Shown one piece after another: positions 36,642-46,206 of a DNA stretch of 64,000 nt. A program made the translations under genes and the position numbers. This DNA is from UBA5109 sp038148755 (GTDB taxonomy: Bacteria; Pseudomonadota; Gammaproteobacteria; Pseudomonadales; Pseudohongiellaceae): NCBI GenBank assembly GCA_038148755.1, contig JAYQWA010000003.1:1-64000 (forward strand), in the 5' to 3' direction. Within the stretch, counting starts at the first letter, position 1. Every line of letters begins with the position of its first letter. Under the pieces are notes generated by a model. The model saw nothing but the letters and a program-made list of their open reading frames with translations. It did no database searches and was not told the DNA's origin.

Positions 36642-37916
36642 ATGAAACTGGAAACTATAGCTCTGCATTCCGGATATGACGGCGATCCGGCTACCAATGC
36701 TGCTACGACACCAATATACCAGACAACATCTTATACTTTTGACAATACCCAGCATGGTGCCGATTTATTTAATCTGGCAGTGCCGGGGAATATTTATACG
36801 CGCATTATGAATCCAACCACAGCAGTGCTTGAAGCGCGTCTGACAGAAATGGAAGGAGGCATTGGCGCATTGGGAGTGGCATCGGGGATGGCGGCCATTA
36901 CTTATGCTATTCAGGCGATTACTAAAGTTGGCAGTAATATTGTCAGCACCTCACAACTATATGGTGGTACCTATAATTTCTTTGCGCACACCTTACCTGC
37001 TCAGGGTGTAGAGACCCGTTTTGCATCTTTTGATGATTACGCCGGTTTGGAAGCTTTGATTGATGAAAACACCAAAGCACTGTTTTGTGAAACCATCGGT
37101 AATCCGGCAGGCAATGTGGTGGATATAGAAGCGCTCGCTAACATAGCGCACAAGCATGGCATTCCTTTGATTGTTGATAACACGGTTGCAACACCTTTTT
37201 TATGTAAGGTATTCGACTTGGGTGCGGATATCGCTATACATTCTCTGACCTAATACATCGGCGGCCATGGTACTTCGATTGGTGGCATTATTGTTGATTC
37301 TGGTAAGTTTGACTGGTCAGCGCATAAAGAAAAATATCCCATGCTGAATGAGCCAGACCCTTCCTATCACGGTGTGGTTTATACCGAAGCGCTCGGCGAA
37401 GCTGCCTATATCGGTCGTTGCCGGGTAGTCCCTTTACGCAATACCGGTGCAGCTCTGTCACCATTAAATGCCTTCCAGATTATGCAGGGGCTGGAAACTT
37501 TAGGTTTGAGGATGGAACGTCATTGTGAGAACGCGCTTAAAGTTGCAGAGTATCTGCAAGCACACGATCAGGTTGAATGGGTTGGTTATGCTGGTTTGAA
37601 ATCCAGCCCTTATTATGATGTCTGCCAGAAAGTTGTTGGCGGTCGTCCTTCAGGCATACTGAGCTTTGGCATCAAAGGCGGTGAAGCAGCAGGTGCAAAA
37701 TTTATTGATGCCTTACAAATGATTCTACGACTGGTGAATATTGGTGATGCTAAATCCTTGGCCTGTCATCCGGCTTCGACCACGCACAGGCAGCTGAGCG
37801 ATGATGAGCTGGCAACAGCGGGCGTCAGCAAGGAGATGGTGCGTTTGTCGATTGGCATAGAACATATTGATGACATACTTGCTGATATCGAGCAGGCACT
37901 GGCAGCAGCTAAATAA
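36642..37916 (+). pseudogene. metY: O-acetylhomoserine/O-acetylserine sulfhydrylase-like gene with in-frame TAA at the PLP lysine
   Basis: 425 codons from the ATG at 36642 (AAAGGGGA upstream). Type I PLP fold of the Cys/Met-metabolism family: METY opening LETIALHSGYDGDPATNAA, YTRIMNPTTAVLEARL, LFCETIGNPAGNVVDIEAL and VDNTVATPFL. At 37251-37253 the frame has TAA where the family has the Schiff-base lysine (SLT-K-YIGGHGTSIGG); the rest continues in the same frame to the normal C-terminus. A single A-to-T change in AAA explains it. As read the gene would give an inactive truncated protein, so methionine synthesis would need another route. Confidence 0.85.
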
Positions 37917-37936
37917 TTTTAGTTTTACTGTTCCAT

Positions 37937-37974
37937 AAAAAAAGGCGAAGTAAACCAGATACTTCGTCTTTTTT
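37937..37974. terminator. Bidirectional rho-independent terminator
   Basis: AAAAAAGGCGAAGTA pairs with TACTTCGTCTTTTTT around a short loop, with A and T runs on each side. It serves the metY-like gene on the plus strand and the HupE-anchor genes on the minus strand. Confidence 0.9.
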
Positions 37975-37997
37975 ATTGTCGCTAAGAAATAGCTGGC

Positions 37998-38651
37998 TTA
38001 GAAAATTCCGTAGTCAATAATTTCGTTGTAGTAGCCTGTGATGTTCAAAGTAATACTGACGGGCTCTTCATTGATATTTAAAAATAACCAGCCATGTTCG
38101 CCATAAAAAGGCGCTGTTAAAGAACCGCTGCTTTTGTTGAGTCCTTCCTGATCTTCTTTATAGCGTACAAAAAAATCCGGACCGAAAGATTCTTCGTGGC
38201 CGTGGAAATCAAAATAAACTTTCTTGCCATCAGCGACTTCCCAGGAATACACAATCACCTTGCCTTCATCCAGCACGGTTTTGATTTCAGTCTGCTCAAA
38301 GGCTCCTAATTCAACAGTCATACTTATTGTCTGGGGAGGTTCAGTCTGATCCTGAAAAACAGAAGGGTTTGGCAGCGGTGTTGGCTCACCAAACATGGGG
38401 ATTTCAACTTCGCGGATAACTTCATTGCCGCCGATAATGTCAGTAATTTCGACAACTTCATAGGCTTCACCAGCCAGATCATTTAGTCCTGTTAATTCAC
38501 CGAAACCGGTTGGATCGATGCCATATTCAGCGGGTAATACAACCAGTACCAGTAAAACCACTGCGCCGATAATCGTTGCAACAGTTGCTTTCAATAAGTT
38601 TGCTGCCGAAGGCGCTTCAACTTCCGGGTTTGTATTATTCTCACTCATCAC
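37998..38651 (-). CDS. Transmembrane anchor protein associated with HupE/UreJ
   Basis: A 217-residue protein with one N-terminal membrane helix (VATIIGAVVLLVLVVLPAEY) and a periplasmic domain, mostly beta-strand, containing FDFHGHEESFGPDFFVRYKE and YGEHGWLFLNI. Proteins of this kind are commonly found beside HupE/UreJ-type transporters, so it probably assists that transporter. His- and acid-rich patches could bind metal. 36 bases after hupE; one transcription unit. Function not established. Confidence 0.75.
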   Translation of the reverse strand: MMSENNTNPEVEAPSAANLLKATVATIIGAVVLLVLVVLPAEYGIDPTGFGELTGLNDLAGEAYEVVEITDIIGGNEVIREVEIPMFGEPTPLPNPSVFQDQTEPPQTISMTVELGAFEQTEIKTVLDEGKVIVYSWEVADGKKVYFDFHGHEESFGPDFFVRYKEDQEGLNKSSGSLTAPFYGEHGWLFLNINEEPVSITLNITGYYNEIIDYGIF

Positions 38652-38687
38652 TTTCCCCTTAGCTTTTTAATTTCTCTGGCTGTTTTT

Positions 38688-39374
38688 TTAGGCTGTAAAG
38701 TAACCGGTTAATTGATAACCAAATAACATGAATCCTGCTGTCATGATAACCAGATTAGTTGCTACTGCTCCTTTCATAAAACTCTCATGCTGCCGCCAAA
38801 ACTGAAATGCCAGCAGAATAAATGCCAGAGCAGCCAGTTGTCCCAGTTCAACGCCGATATTAAAACTGATCATGTTGGGAATCAGGCCTTCCTGGGTTAA
38901 AGCCAGGTCCTGCAACTTGGTAGATAGGCCAAAACCATGCGCCAGGCCAAAGAGAAACACAGCCGCTTTGGTGTTGATATGAATGCCTAGGCGTTTAAAA
39001 CCACCGATGTTTTCAAAGCCTTTGTAGACAACTGACAAGCCAATAATGGCATCAACTATATAGGCATCAGCACGGATACCCCCGAGAACGCCAAGTAGCA
39101 GCGTCAGGCTGTGACCGATGGCAAACAGGCTGACATAAAGTGCAACATCCTTCATGCGGTATAAAAAGAAAATCACACCGGCAAGAAATAACAAATGATC
39201 ATAGCCGGTAAACATGTGCTTGGCGCCAAGATAGAGATAAGGAAAGAAACTGAAACCTGTCACGGTCTCCAGAAAGGCGGCATCATCCGAAGAAACACCG
39301 TGCGCCAGTCCTACACTGCTGAAAAATAATAGCGGCAGGATGCTTAACAAGGGAACTGTTTTTATCAATTTCAT
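38688..39374 (-). CDS. HupE/UreJ-family membrane protein
   Basis: A 228-residue protein with a signal sequence (ending VGLAHG) and about six membrane helices. Motifs MFTGYDHLLFLAGVIFF, FAIGHSLTLLLGV and FLFGLAHGFGLSTKL put conserved His and Asp in the membrane, as in nickel/cobalt-permease HupE/UreJ relatives. It may import Ni2+ or Co2+; the cobalt-type nitrile hydratase encoded ~10 kb away would be one user. This link is inference. Operon with the anchor protein. Confidence 0.82.
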   Translation of the reverse strand: MKLIKTVPLLSILPLLFFSSVGLAHGVSSDDAAFLETVTGFSFFPYLYLGAKHMFTGYDHLLFLAGVIFFLYRMKDVALYVSLFAIGHSLTLLLGVLGGIRADAYIVDAIIGLSVVYKGFENIGGFKRLGIHINTKAAVFLFGLAHGFGLSTKLQDLALTQEGLIPNMISFNIGVELGQLAALAFILLAFQFWRQHESFMKGAVATNLVIMTAGFMLFGYQLTGYFTA

Positions 39375-39503
39375 GGTAAACCCATTAGTTACTTAAAAAA
39401 CTACTTATCAAGTTTATTGTACGCTATAAAAGCAGAAGTAAACTGGATATAAAGCCATTTTTAAAATTTTTACACATTTATAAAAAAACCAAATGCAGGG
39501 AAA

Positions 39504-40433
39504 TCAGGTTACCAGTAGTACAAAAAAGCTGCTGGTAAATATGGCAAACAGGGCGGTGATGACAACGGATGAAGCTATTTGTGCTTCACAGGCCCGGTAT
39601 TTACGTGAAAAAACGTAAGGGCCGATACCGGTTGGCATAGCCGATAATAAAACTGCTGTTCCTGCCCATAAGGGGTTAACCTGAAAAATATGAAACAGAA
39701 AAATATAAGCCAGTGTTGGGTGTAGCAGTAATTTAAAAACAACCATGATCATGGTGCTCTGGATATTGCCGGTAATTCGATAGCGGGTCAGGGCCCCGCC
39801 AAGGGCAAACAAAGCCATGGGAGATGCCGCTTGTGCAAGTAAATCAAGCGTGTTCAATATAGTAATGTGCAGCGGAATGTTCAGGAGATTGAAAGTGATT
39901 CCTGCCAATAAACTTCCGGTAATAGGGTGAGTCACCAGATCTTTTACCACAAAAGTCAGGTGCCGGATTATCGAGGTCGATGTTTCTCTTTTGGCTTCAG
40001 CAATAATAGTCCCGAAAGTAAAAAGAATAATATTGTGTGTTGAGATGATGATAAAAAGTGGTAGAAAGGCTTCATCACCAAATACCTGAATGCAGAATGG
40101 AATACCAATGACAGTAACGTTTGAGTAAGCGCCACCCATGCCAAAAACGCTGTACTCAACATTGTTATAAGAAAAAAATATTTTGCCAATCAATATGCCC
40201 GCTAAATAAACGATGAATATGGCGCTATAGAATCCTGCCATGAGACTCCAGTCGATAGACTCGGGGAATACGGTTGTAGCGGTACCATTGAAAAGCAGAC
40301 AGGGGATTAAAAAGTTAAATGAAATTTTTTCTAGGCTGGCACCGTTGGCGTCAGATATAAACTGCTTACGCCGGGTCAGATAACCAAGTATTGCAATGGC
40401 AATGACAGGGAAAACAGTACCGATTAATTGCAT
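39504..40433 (-). CDS. Auxin efflux carrier (AEC) family transporter
   Basis: A 309-residue protein with about ten membrane segments and the family features FNFLIPCLLFNGTA, a YSNVTVIGIPFCIQ segment and the closing block AGTAVLLSAMPTGIGPYVFS. Known bacterial AEC proteins carry malate or other small organic acids; the substrate here is not predictable. Monocistronic. Confidence 0.88.
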   Translation of the reverse strand: MQLIGTVFPVIAIAILGYLTRRKQFISDANGASLEKISFNFLIPCLLFNGTATTVFPESIDWSLMAGFYSAIFIVYLAGILIGKIFFSYNNVEYSVFGMGGAYSNVTVIGIPFCIQVFGDEAFLPLFIIISTHNIILFTFGTIIAEAKRETSTSIIRHLTFVVKDLVTHPITGSLLAGITFNLLNIPLHITILNTLDLLAQAASPMALFALGGALTRYRITGNIQSTMIMVVFKLLLHPTLAYIFLFHIFQVNPLWAGTAVLLSAMPTGIGPYVFSRKYRACEAQIASSVVITALFAIFTSSFFVLLVT

Positions 40434-40574
40434 AAAAACTGTTGCCGCAAAGATGACAAAGATGAAAGGATGCGTATGTTAGCATAAGCTGCTGGCGCAA
40501 AAATCAGATTTTTATTATAACTAATTGTCGGTCAGGTATTTGGAAAATGATTAAATTTAAGAAGGAGAAAAGGG

Positions 40575-42098
40575 ATGCTGTTGTGTAAGTCATATAAAAA
40601 AGCTGCAATAAAAATTGCCAGGGCTGTGATGGTCTTATGCAGTATCAGTAGCGCCGGAGCACAAATCAATAACCCTTTTCCTTAGCCTATACGCAAAGGT
40701 GGGCTGAGTGTTGAGATCAGAGAAGTTACTCAGCTGCCAGATACTCGAGGCATGTACCCACCTGAGTTGGATCGTCTTTATACCGCTGTCGCCAGAATTG
40801 GTTTTGTGCGGGAACTTGAAGATGGACGCCGCTTTGTTAATGATGCGCGCGGGCAACTTTATTTTTTGGAAAATGGTACCGGCCCCCAGCTTTATCTCAA
40901 TATGGCAAGGCGTTTCCCGAATACCGGTTACAGGGATTTACAAAGCGGTTTTATCGGATTCGATTTTCATCCGGATTTTTTAAATAACGGATTGTTTTAT
41001 ACCGTTCATCTTGAGAACCGTGCGGAAGACAGTCCATCACCTGATTTTGTTCCACCAGGCTTTAGTGCTGCTGATGCGCCTTACCATAGTGTTATTACTG
41101 AGTGGCGTGCAAACGATCCTCAGGCGAACGAATTTTCAGGAGTGCAGCGTGAAATTTTTCGTGGCGGGCAGGTGGTAAATTATTTTTTCCACCCCTTTGG
41201 CTTTGTCGGCTTTAACCCGACTGCAGAACCGGGTGACCCTGACTATGGCTTGCTCTATACCAGTGGCAGTGATCTGGGTTTCAGCAATGGAGGTGGGCCG
41301 AATGCTGAAAATCCTGGGCAGTTGCAAAGACTGGATACCTTAACCGGCGCAATTCTGCGCATAGACCCGCGCAGTCCGACAGAAAGCGGAGGAGAAAAAG
41401 GGGCAGGTGATTACACCATTCCGGCAATTAACCTTTATGCCAGTGATGGTGATCCGAATACCCTGGGTGAAATTTATGCGTATGGCTTCCGTAATGCTCA
41501 TCGTCTGAGCTGGGATTATTCAGACGGCACCATGTTTGCTGCAGATATTGGCATGAGTCAGGTTGAGGAAATTAATATTGTTGTTGAGGGTGGCAATTAC
41601 GGCTGGATGCAGCGTGAAGGAATTTTTGATAATGCTGTCAACTATTCCGAAGGAGGTTTGGGACTGGTGTATCCATTGCCGGAAGAAATTATCAGCGGAG
41701 AAGTGGCCGATGAATTTAGCTATCCGGTAGCCATGTATGATCATACAGAAGGCCTGGCTGTTGCGGCGGGCTTTGCCTATCGTGGCAGTGCATCGGAATT
41801 ACAGGGCAAATTTATTTTTGGTGATATCCAGCGCGGCCGCCTTTTTGCAACGGATCTGGCTGAGTTGAAAGCGGCTGATGATGGTATTCCGGGAACGGTC
41901 GCAGCAATCGAAGAAATTCAGCTCTACCTGCTTGATGAAAATGGTATGCGCCGGAATATTGATTTCTGGAACCTGATTGAAGAAACCCTGGGGACGTCAA
42001 TAAGCCGGGCTGATCTGCAAATCAGTGAAGGGCGTGATGGTGAGATTTTCATTACCTCCAGACAGGATGGTGTTATCAGGATTTTAGGCTCAGAGTAA
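40575..42098 (+). pseudogene. PQQ-dependent sugar dehydrogenase-like protein, interrupted by TAG
   Basis: 508 codons. ATG at 40575 follows GAAGGAGAAAAGGG and starts a signal peptide (AVMVLCSISSAGAQ). Codon 37 is TAG (40683-40685) after NPFP, and the same frame continues with PIRKGGLSVEIREVTQLPDT into a six-bladed propeller of the glucose/sorbosone dehydrogenase family: LGFDFHPDF-like blade start, AYGFRNAHRLSWDYSDG, DIGMSQVEEINIVVEGGNYG and AAGFAYRGSASELQGKFIFG. CAG to TAG is the simplest change. Translation might restart at 40752, but that product would have no signal peptide. Confidence 0.82.
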
Positions 42099-42116
42099 CG
42101 ACAGCAAATTTATTTG

Positions 42117-43622
42117 TTAGCTTACACCCAGTAAAGGCATGGCTACCAAGTAAACCATTATGCCTATAACAATCAGGCCTAACAGGTTAAACCAGATGCC
42201 AGCACGCACCATCTGTCCAATGGTAAAACGTTCAGTGGAAAATATGATGGCATTGGGTGGCGTGGCAACGGGCAACATAAAGGCACAACTGGCACCCAGT
42301 CCGGCAGGAATAATCAGCCAAAGTGGATCCATATTAAAAGCTGGCGCAATAGCTGCAAAAATTGGCACGAGGGTCGCCGTTGTTGCCGTGTTGGAAGTCA
42401 GTTCGGTCAGTAACATCATGATAGCCAGCACCGACAGTACAATCACGACCTGCGGTAAACCACCCATCCCGATTGCCAGACTGCCGACATAGCTGCTGAC
42501 ACCGTAACGATCCATCATTGCTGCCAGACTCAAGCCGCCACCGTAAAGCAGCAACATGCCCCAGGGTAGTTTTTGTGCTGTTGGCCAGTCCACCAGGGCT
42601 TCGTTTTGACTGCCTGCAGGAATACAAAACAAGCTGAGTGCCGCGATTATGGCAACCCCGCTGTCACTTAAACCTGAGAATGGTTGCAAATCACCGATTT
42701 CAAGATTGCTGATCAAGGGACGGGTGATCCAGAGTGTCGCCATAATCAGAAAGACCCAAAGCACTCGCCATTCAGGTGTCGTCATTGGTCCCAGATTTTT
42801 TTGTTCCTGGTCAATCAGTTCTTCCACGCCTTCCACCGGCTTTTCTCCGACAGGTAACAACCAGCGTGTGAGGAGCAGCCAGCCTAGGGGGACAAAGACA
42901 AGGACAATAGGCACGCCGAAACTCATCCAGCGGGCGAAGCTGATTTCAATATCAAGCTGACTTTGCAGGAAAGATGCGACAAAAACATTTGGCGGAGTGC
43001 CGACAATGGTGCCGATACCGCCAATAATGGCACCATAGGCTGTACCAAACAGCAGACCGGTTGCCAGATTACGATTTTCCTGATTGGCAGGCATATCCTC
43101 CCGTTCCGCAACCAATGCAATAACACTGAGCACAACCGGCAGGAGCATCATCGTAGTAGCCGTATTGCTGATCCACATACTGCCGGCAGCAGCAATAGCC
43201 ATAAAGGTGCCTATGATGCGTCGGGGTGTATTGCCAGCCAGCCGCAGGGCAGAAAAAGCCACCCGTTTATGCAATTGCCAGCGTTGCATACTGAGCGCAA
43301 CCACAAAGCCGCCCAGATAGAGATAGATGACCTCATTGGCATAAGGTGCTGATACTTCGCGGATACTTAAGCCGCCGACGGCTGGCAGTAAAGCCAGGGG
43401 TAATAGGGCAGTGGCATAGACAGGAATGGCTTCGGTGATCCACCAGACCGCCATCCAGCCAACAACAGCAGCGATAGTGCGTGTTGAATGTTCCATGGCA
43501 ATAAGGTCGCCACCAATGCTGGCATATTGCTCGGGCATTAACAGAAAAATTATCAGCGCAAGTGCAGGCCCGGCAAACAGACCAATTCGTCGTAGAACCC
43601 TGCTGGAATCAGCTAAACTCAA
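42117..43622 (-). CDS. SLC13/DASS-family permease
   Basis: A 501-residue protein with about 11-12 membrane segments: start ALIIFLLMPE, WWITEAIPVYATALLPLALL, SNTATTMMLLPVVLSVIAL, GTIVGTPPNVFVASFL and the repeat TSNTATTATLVPIFAAIAPA with LPVATPPNAIIFSTE. The SNT signatures are those of sodium-coupled di/tricarboxylate (and some sulfate) carriers. It is a paralogue of the gene at 44740. Converges on the sugar-dehydrogenase gene with an 18-base gap. Confidence 0.92.
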   Translation of the reverse strand: MSLADSSRVLRRIGLFAGPALALIIFLLMPEQYASIGGDLIAMEHSTRTIAAVVGWMAVWWITEAIPVYATALLPLALLPAVGGLSIREVSAPYANEVIYLYLGGFVVALSMQRWQLHKRVAFSALRLAGNTPRRIIGTFMAIAAAGSMWISNTATTMMLLPVVLSVIALVAEREDMPANQENRNLATGLLFGTAYGAIIGGIGTIVGTPPNVFVASFLQSQLDIEISFARWMSFGVPIVLVFVPLGWLLLTRWLLPVGEKPVEGVEELIDQEQKNLGPMTTPEWRVLWVFLIMATLWITRPLISNLEIGDLQPFSGLSDSGVAIIAALSLFCIPAGSQNEALVDWPTAQKLPWGMLLLYGGGLSLAAMMDRYGVSSYVGSLAIGMGGLPQVVIVLSVLAIMMLLTELTSNTATTATLVPIFAAIAPAFNMDPLWLIIPAGLGASCAFMLPVATPPNAIIFSTERFTIGQMVRAGIWFNLLGLIVIGIMVYLVAMPLLGVS

Positions 43623-43731
43623 TTTTTCCCCTTAGTGTTTTTTTAATACCCCGAGTAACAGCAACAATAGTAGCCAGAGGCTGCTTGTTAAAACAAGTGC
43701 TTTACCTGCATAACATCCTCTTCAGGAAAAC

Positions 43732-44604
43732 TTATGCTTCCGCGCTGATTAAAATGGCTGTGGCCGGCAAGCTGATATTGCCATCGGGAAATTTTTCTTC
43801 AATTTTCCGACAAACTTCATCTTTTATTTTTTGTTTTGTAGCGGCATCTGCATTACTCATGGCCGAAACAACCGGCGCAGCAACTTCAGTAGTCATTTGC
43901 CAATAGGTTTCAGTATCCATGGACAAGGAACTGCCAAACTCCGATGAAGAAATATTCTTGAAACCGACCTGTTCAAAATGACTGTCCATGAATCCCGGTG
44001 CTGCACAACGAAATATGCCGGGAGCACCAGCAGGTGGCGGTGGCAAATCCAGTATTTGTTTAATAGTTTCCATGACAACGGATATCCAGAAATTTTTATC
44101 AGGTGCTGCCCACACGGATGCAGCAAGGCGTCCACCGGGTTTCAGCACACGTCGCATTTCTTTCAGGCTTGCCTCGATATCAGGAAAAAACATAAACCCC
44201 ATACGGCAACTGACAGCATCAAAGTGTTGGTCAGGAAAAGGCAGTTGAGTGACATCCGATGTTTTTGTCTGATAATTTTTTATATGACGGTCAGTGGCAT
44301 GTTCCTGTGCTGTCTCGAGCATTTTTTCTGAGAGGTCAATGCCAATGACTTTGCCTTCGCTGACAATCTCAGCGATTGAAAGGCCGGGTTCACCGGTACC
44401 GCTTGCGACATCCAGTACTGTATAGTCTTTTTTTAAGGCAAGTTTCTGGATAATTTCATCAGCGAAAGGCTGTAGAAACTGCATGGTCGTGGAATCCCAT
44501 TTTTTCCAGCCAGCCGAGAACTTATTCCAGGATTCTCGCTGCTGATTAATAATCTCTTCAATATTGCCGGTCACTTGAAACTCCTGTGTTACGGTTTCCA
44601 TCAT
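43732..44604 (-). CDS. Class I SAM-dependent methyltransferase, UbiE-like
   Basis: A 290-residue cytoplasmic protein with motif I VLDVASGTGEPGLSIAE, motif II around DVTQLPFPDQHFDAVSCR and motif III RRVLKPGGRLAASVWAAP, the UbiE/COQ5 subfamily pattern. Substrate unknown; it is unlikely to be the ubiquinone enzyme, because no ubi genes are adjacent. Lies between two divergently oriented SLC13 transporters. Confidence 0.87.
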   Translation of the reverse strand: MMETVTQEFQVTGNIEEIINQQRESWNKFSAGWKKWDSTTMQFLQPFADEIIQKLALKKDYTVLDVASGTGEPGLSIAEIVSEGKVIGIDLSEKMLETAQEHATDRHIKNYQTKTSDVTQLPFPDQHFDAVSCRMGFMFFPDIEASLKEMRRVLKPGGRLAASVWAAPDKNFWISVVMETIKQILDLPPPPAGAPGIFRCAAPGFMDSHFEQVGFKNISSSEFGSSLSMDTETYWQMTTEVAAPVVSAMSNADAATKQKIKDEVCRKIEEKFPDGNISLPATAILISAEA

Positions 44605-44739
44605 TAAAATACCTGCACATGGTATACAAAATTAGACAATTGAAACAAGCGACAGACCTGCAGGTAGTGAAAAGACAAAACTGATAATCAGGAGCTGAGG
44701 CTGTTTTGTTGTATAGCGATACTTTAGAATGCTGCACCC

Positions 44740-46206
44740 ATGCTTACCATGTTTAGCTTGCGACAAAGAACAGGTTTGTTTCTGGGACCGGGCCTGTTCC
44801 TGCTGATGCTGATCCTGCCTGTTCCGGAAGGTATGACGCCGGAAGCAGCTAAAGTTGCTGCGGTTGCCATGCTAATGGCCAGTTTCTGGATAGCTGAAAC
44901 CGTTCCTTTTCCGGCCACTGCGGTGCTGCCGATGTTTTTGTTCCCCTTATTGAAGGTGATGCCTACCTCAGAGGTAACGCCGTCATACAGTAATCATATT
45001 ATCTATCTTTTGATGGGTGGTTTTTTGATTGCGATTGCCATGCAGCGCTGGCAATTACACCGGCGTATTGCCTTGACCATTATTTATAAAGTTGGCAGCA
45101 GTCCCCAGCTTTTATTGCTGGGCTTCATGCTGGCTACTGCCGTGTTATCAATGTGGATCAGCAATACAGCCACGACCATGATGATGGTGCCGGTTGCGAT
45201 GGCAATCATTGATCAGAACCGGGAGATGTATGAAAAACGCACACAGCAAAAAGTTGAACGGGACTATTTCGGTCTGACATTAATGTTGGGGATAGCCTAT
45301 GCAGCATCCATTGGTGGTATTTCAACGCTGGTTGGCACAACCTCAAATGCAATTTTTGTCGGTATGGTGGAAACACTTTACGGTATTCAGATCAGTTTTT
45401 TTGACTGGATGCAGATTGGCTTACCGATTTCACTCGTGATGTTCGCCATAGCCTGGTGGGTATTGAAAACAAAATTAAAAAACAGTCCCCTGGCTATTCA
45501 GAATAATGCGGCTGATCTGCAACAACATGTCAGGCAGGAACTTGAGGCCATGGGGATGATCAGTCGGGAAGAAAGCTGCGTTGCTATCGTGTTTTCAATA
45601 GTGGCTTTACTGTGGATTGTGCGGGGTTTATTTCAACCTGAATTTTTATCCATGATCAGTGATCCCGGCATAGCCATGATGGGGGCGTTCAGCCTGTTTT
45701 TGATTCCTGCCGGAAAGCAGCATGGCGGTTTTATTCTGGACTGGAATACCGCTAAAAAAATTCCCTGGGACATGATCATCATGGTCGGTGGTGGCTTTGC
45801 ACTGGCCAGTGGATTTATCGACAGTGGACTCACAGAATGGCTGGCAAATCAGATGAGCATACTGCGTCAGGTGCATTTCTTTATTGTCATTCTTGCGGTG
45901 GTGTTGTTAGTGACATTTTTGACTGAAGTGACTTCCAATGCCGCGACAGCTTCCCTGTTTATTCCGGTCATGGGAGCCTTGGCATTGACAATGGATTTAC
46001 ATCCCTTTGCCTTGATTTTACCGGTAACCATGGCCTCTTCGATGGCATTCATGTTGCCGGTTGCGACACCCCCGAATGCCATCATATTTGCCAGTCGACA
46101 AGTGAGTATTGATCAGATGGTTAATACCGGGATCAAACTGAATTTGTATGCTGCGCTGATTATTAGCCTGATGAGTTACTTATTGCTGCCATTAATCGAG
46201 CAGTAA
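44740..46206 (+). CDS. SLC13/DASS-family permease
   Basis: A 488-residue membrane protein, closely similar in layout to the SLC13 gene at 42117: FWIAETVPFPATAVLPMFLF, WISNTATTMMMVPVAMAI, GGISTLVGTTSNAIFVGMV, TEVTSNAATASLFIPVMGA and LPVATPPNAIIFASR. Probably imports C4-dicarboxylates with sodium. Its TAA (46204-46206) abuts the apbE stop codon on the other strand with no gap. Confidence 0.92.
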   Translation: MLTMFSLRQRTGLFLGPGLFLLMLILPVPEGMTPEAAKVAAVAMLMASFWIAETVPFPATAVLPMFLFPLLKVMPTSEVTPSYSNHIIYLLMGGFLIAIAMQRWQLHRRIALTIIYKVGSSPQLLLLGFMLATAVLSMWISNTATTMMMVPVAMAIIDQNREMYEKRTQQKVERDYFGLTLMLGIAYAASIGGISTLVGTTSNAIFVGMVETLYGIQISFFDWMQIGLPISLVMFAIAWWVLKTKLKNSPLAIQNNAADLQQHVRQELEAMGMISREESCVAIVFSIVALLWIVRGLFQPEFLSMISDPGIAMMGAFSLFLIPAGKQHGGFILDWNTAKKIPWDMIIMVGGGFALASGFIDSGLTEWLANQMSILRQVHFFIVILAVVLLVTFLTEVTSNAATASLFIPVMGALALTMDLHPFALILPVTMASSMAFMLPVATPPNAIIFASRQVSIDQMVNTGIKLNLYAALIISLMSYLLLPLIEQ

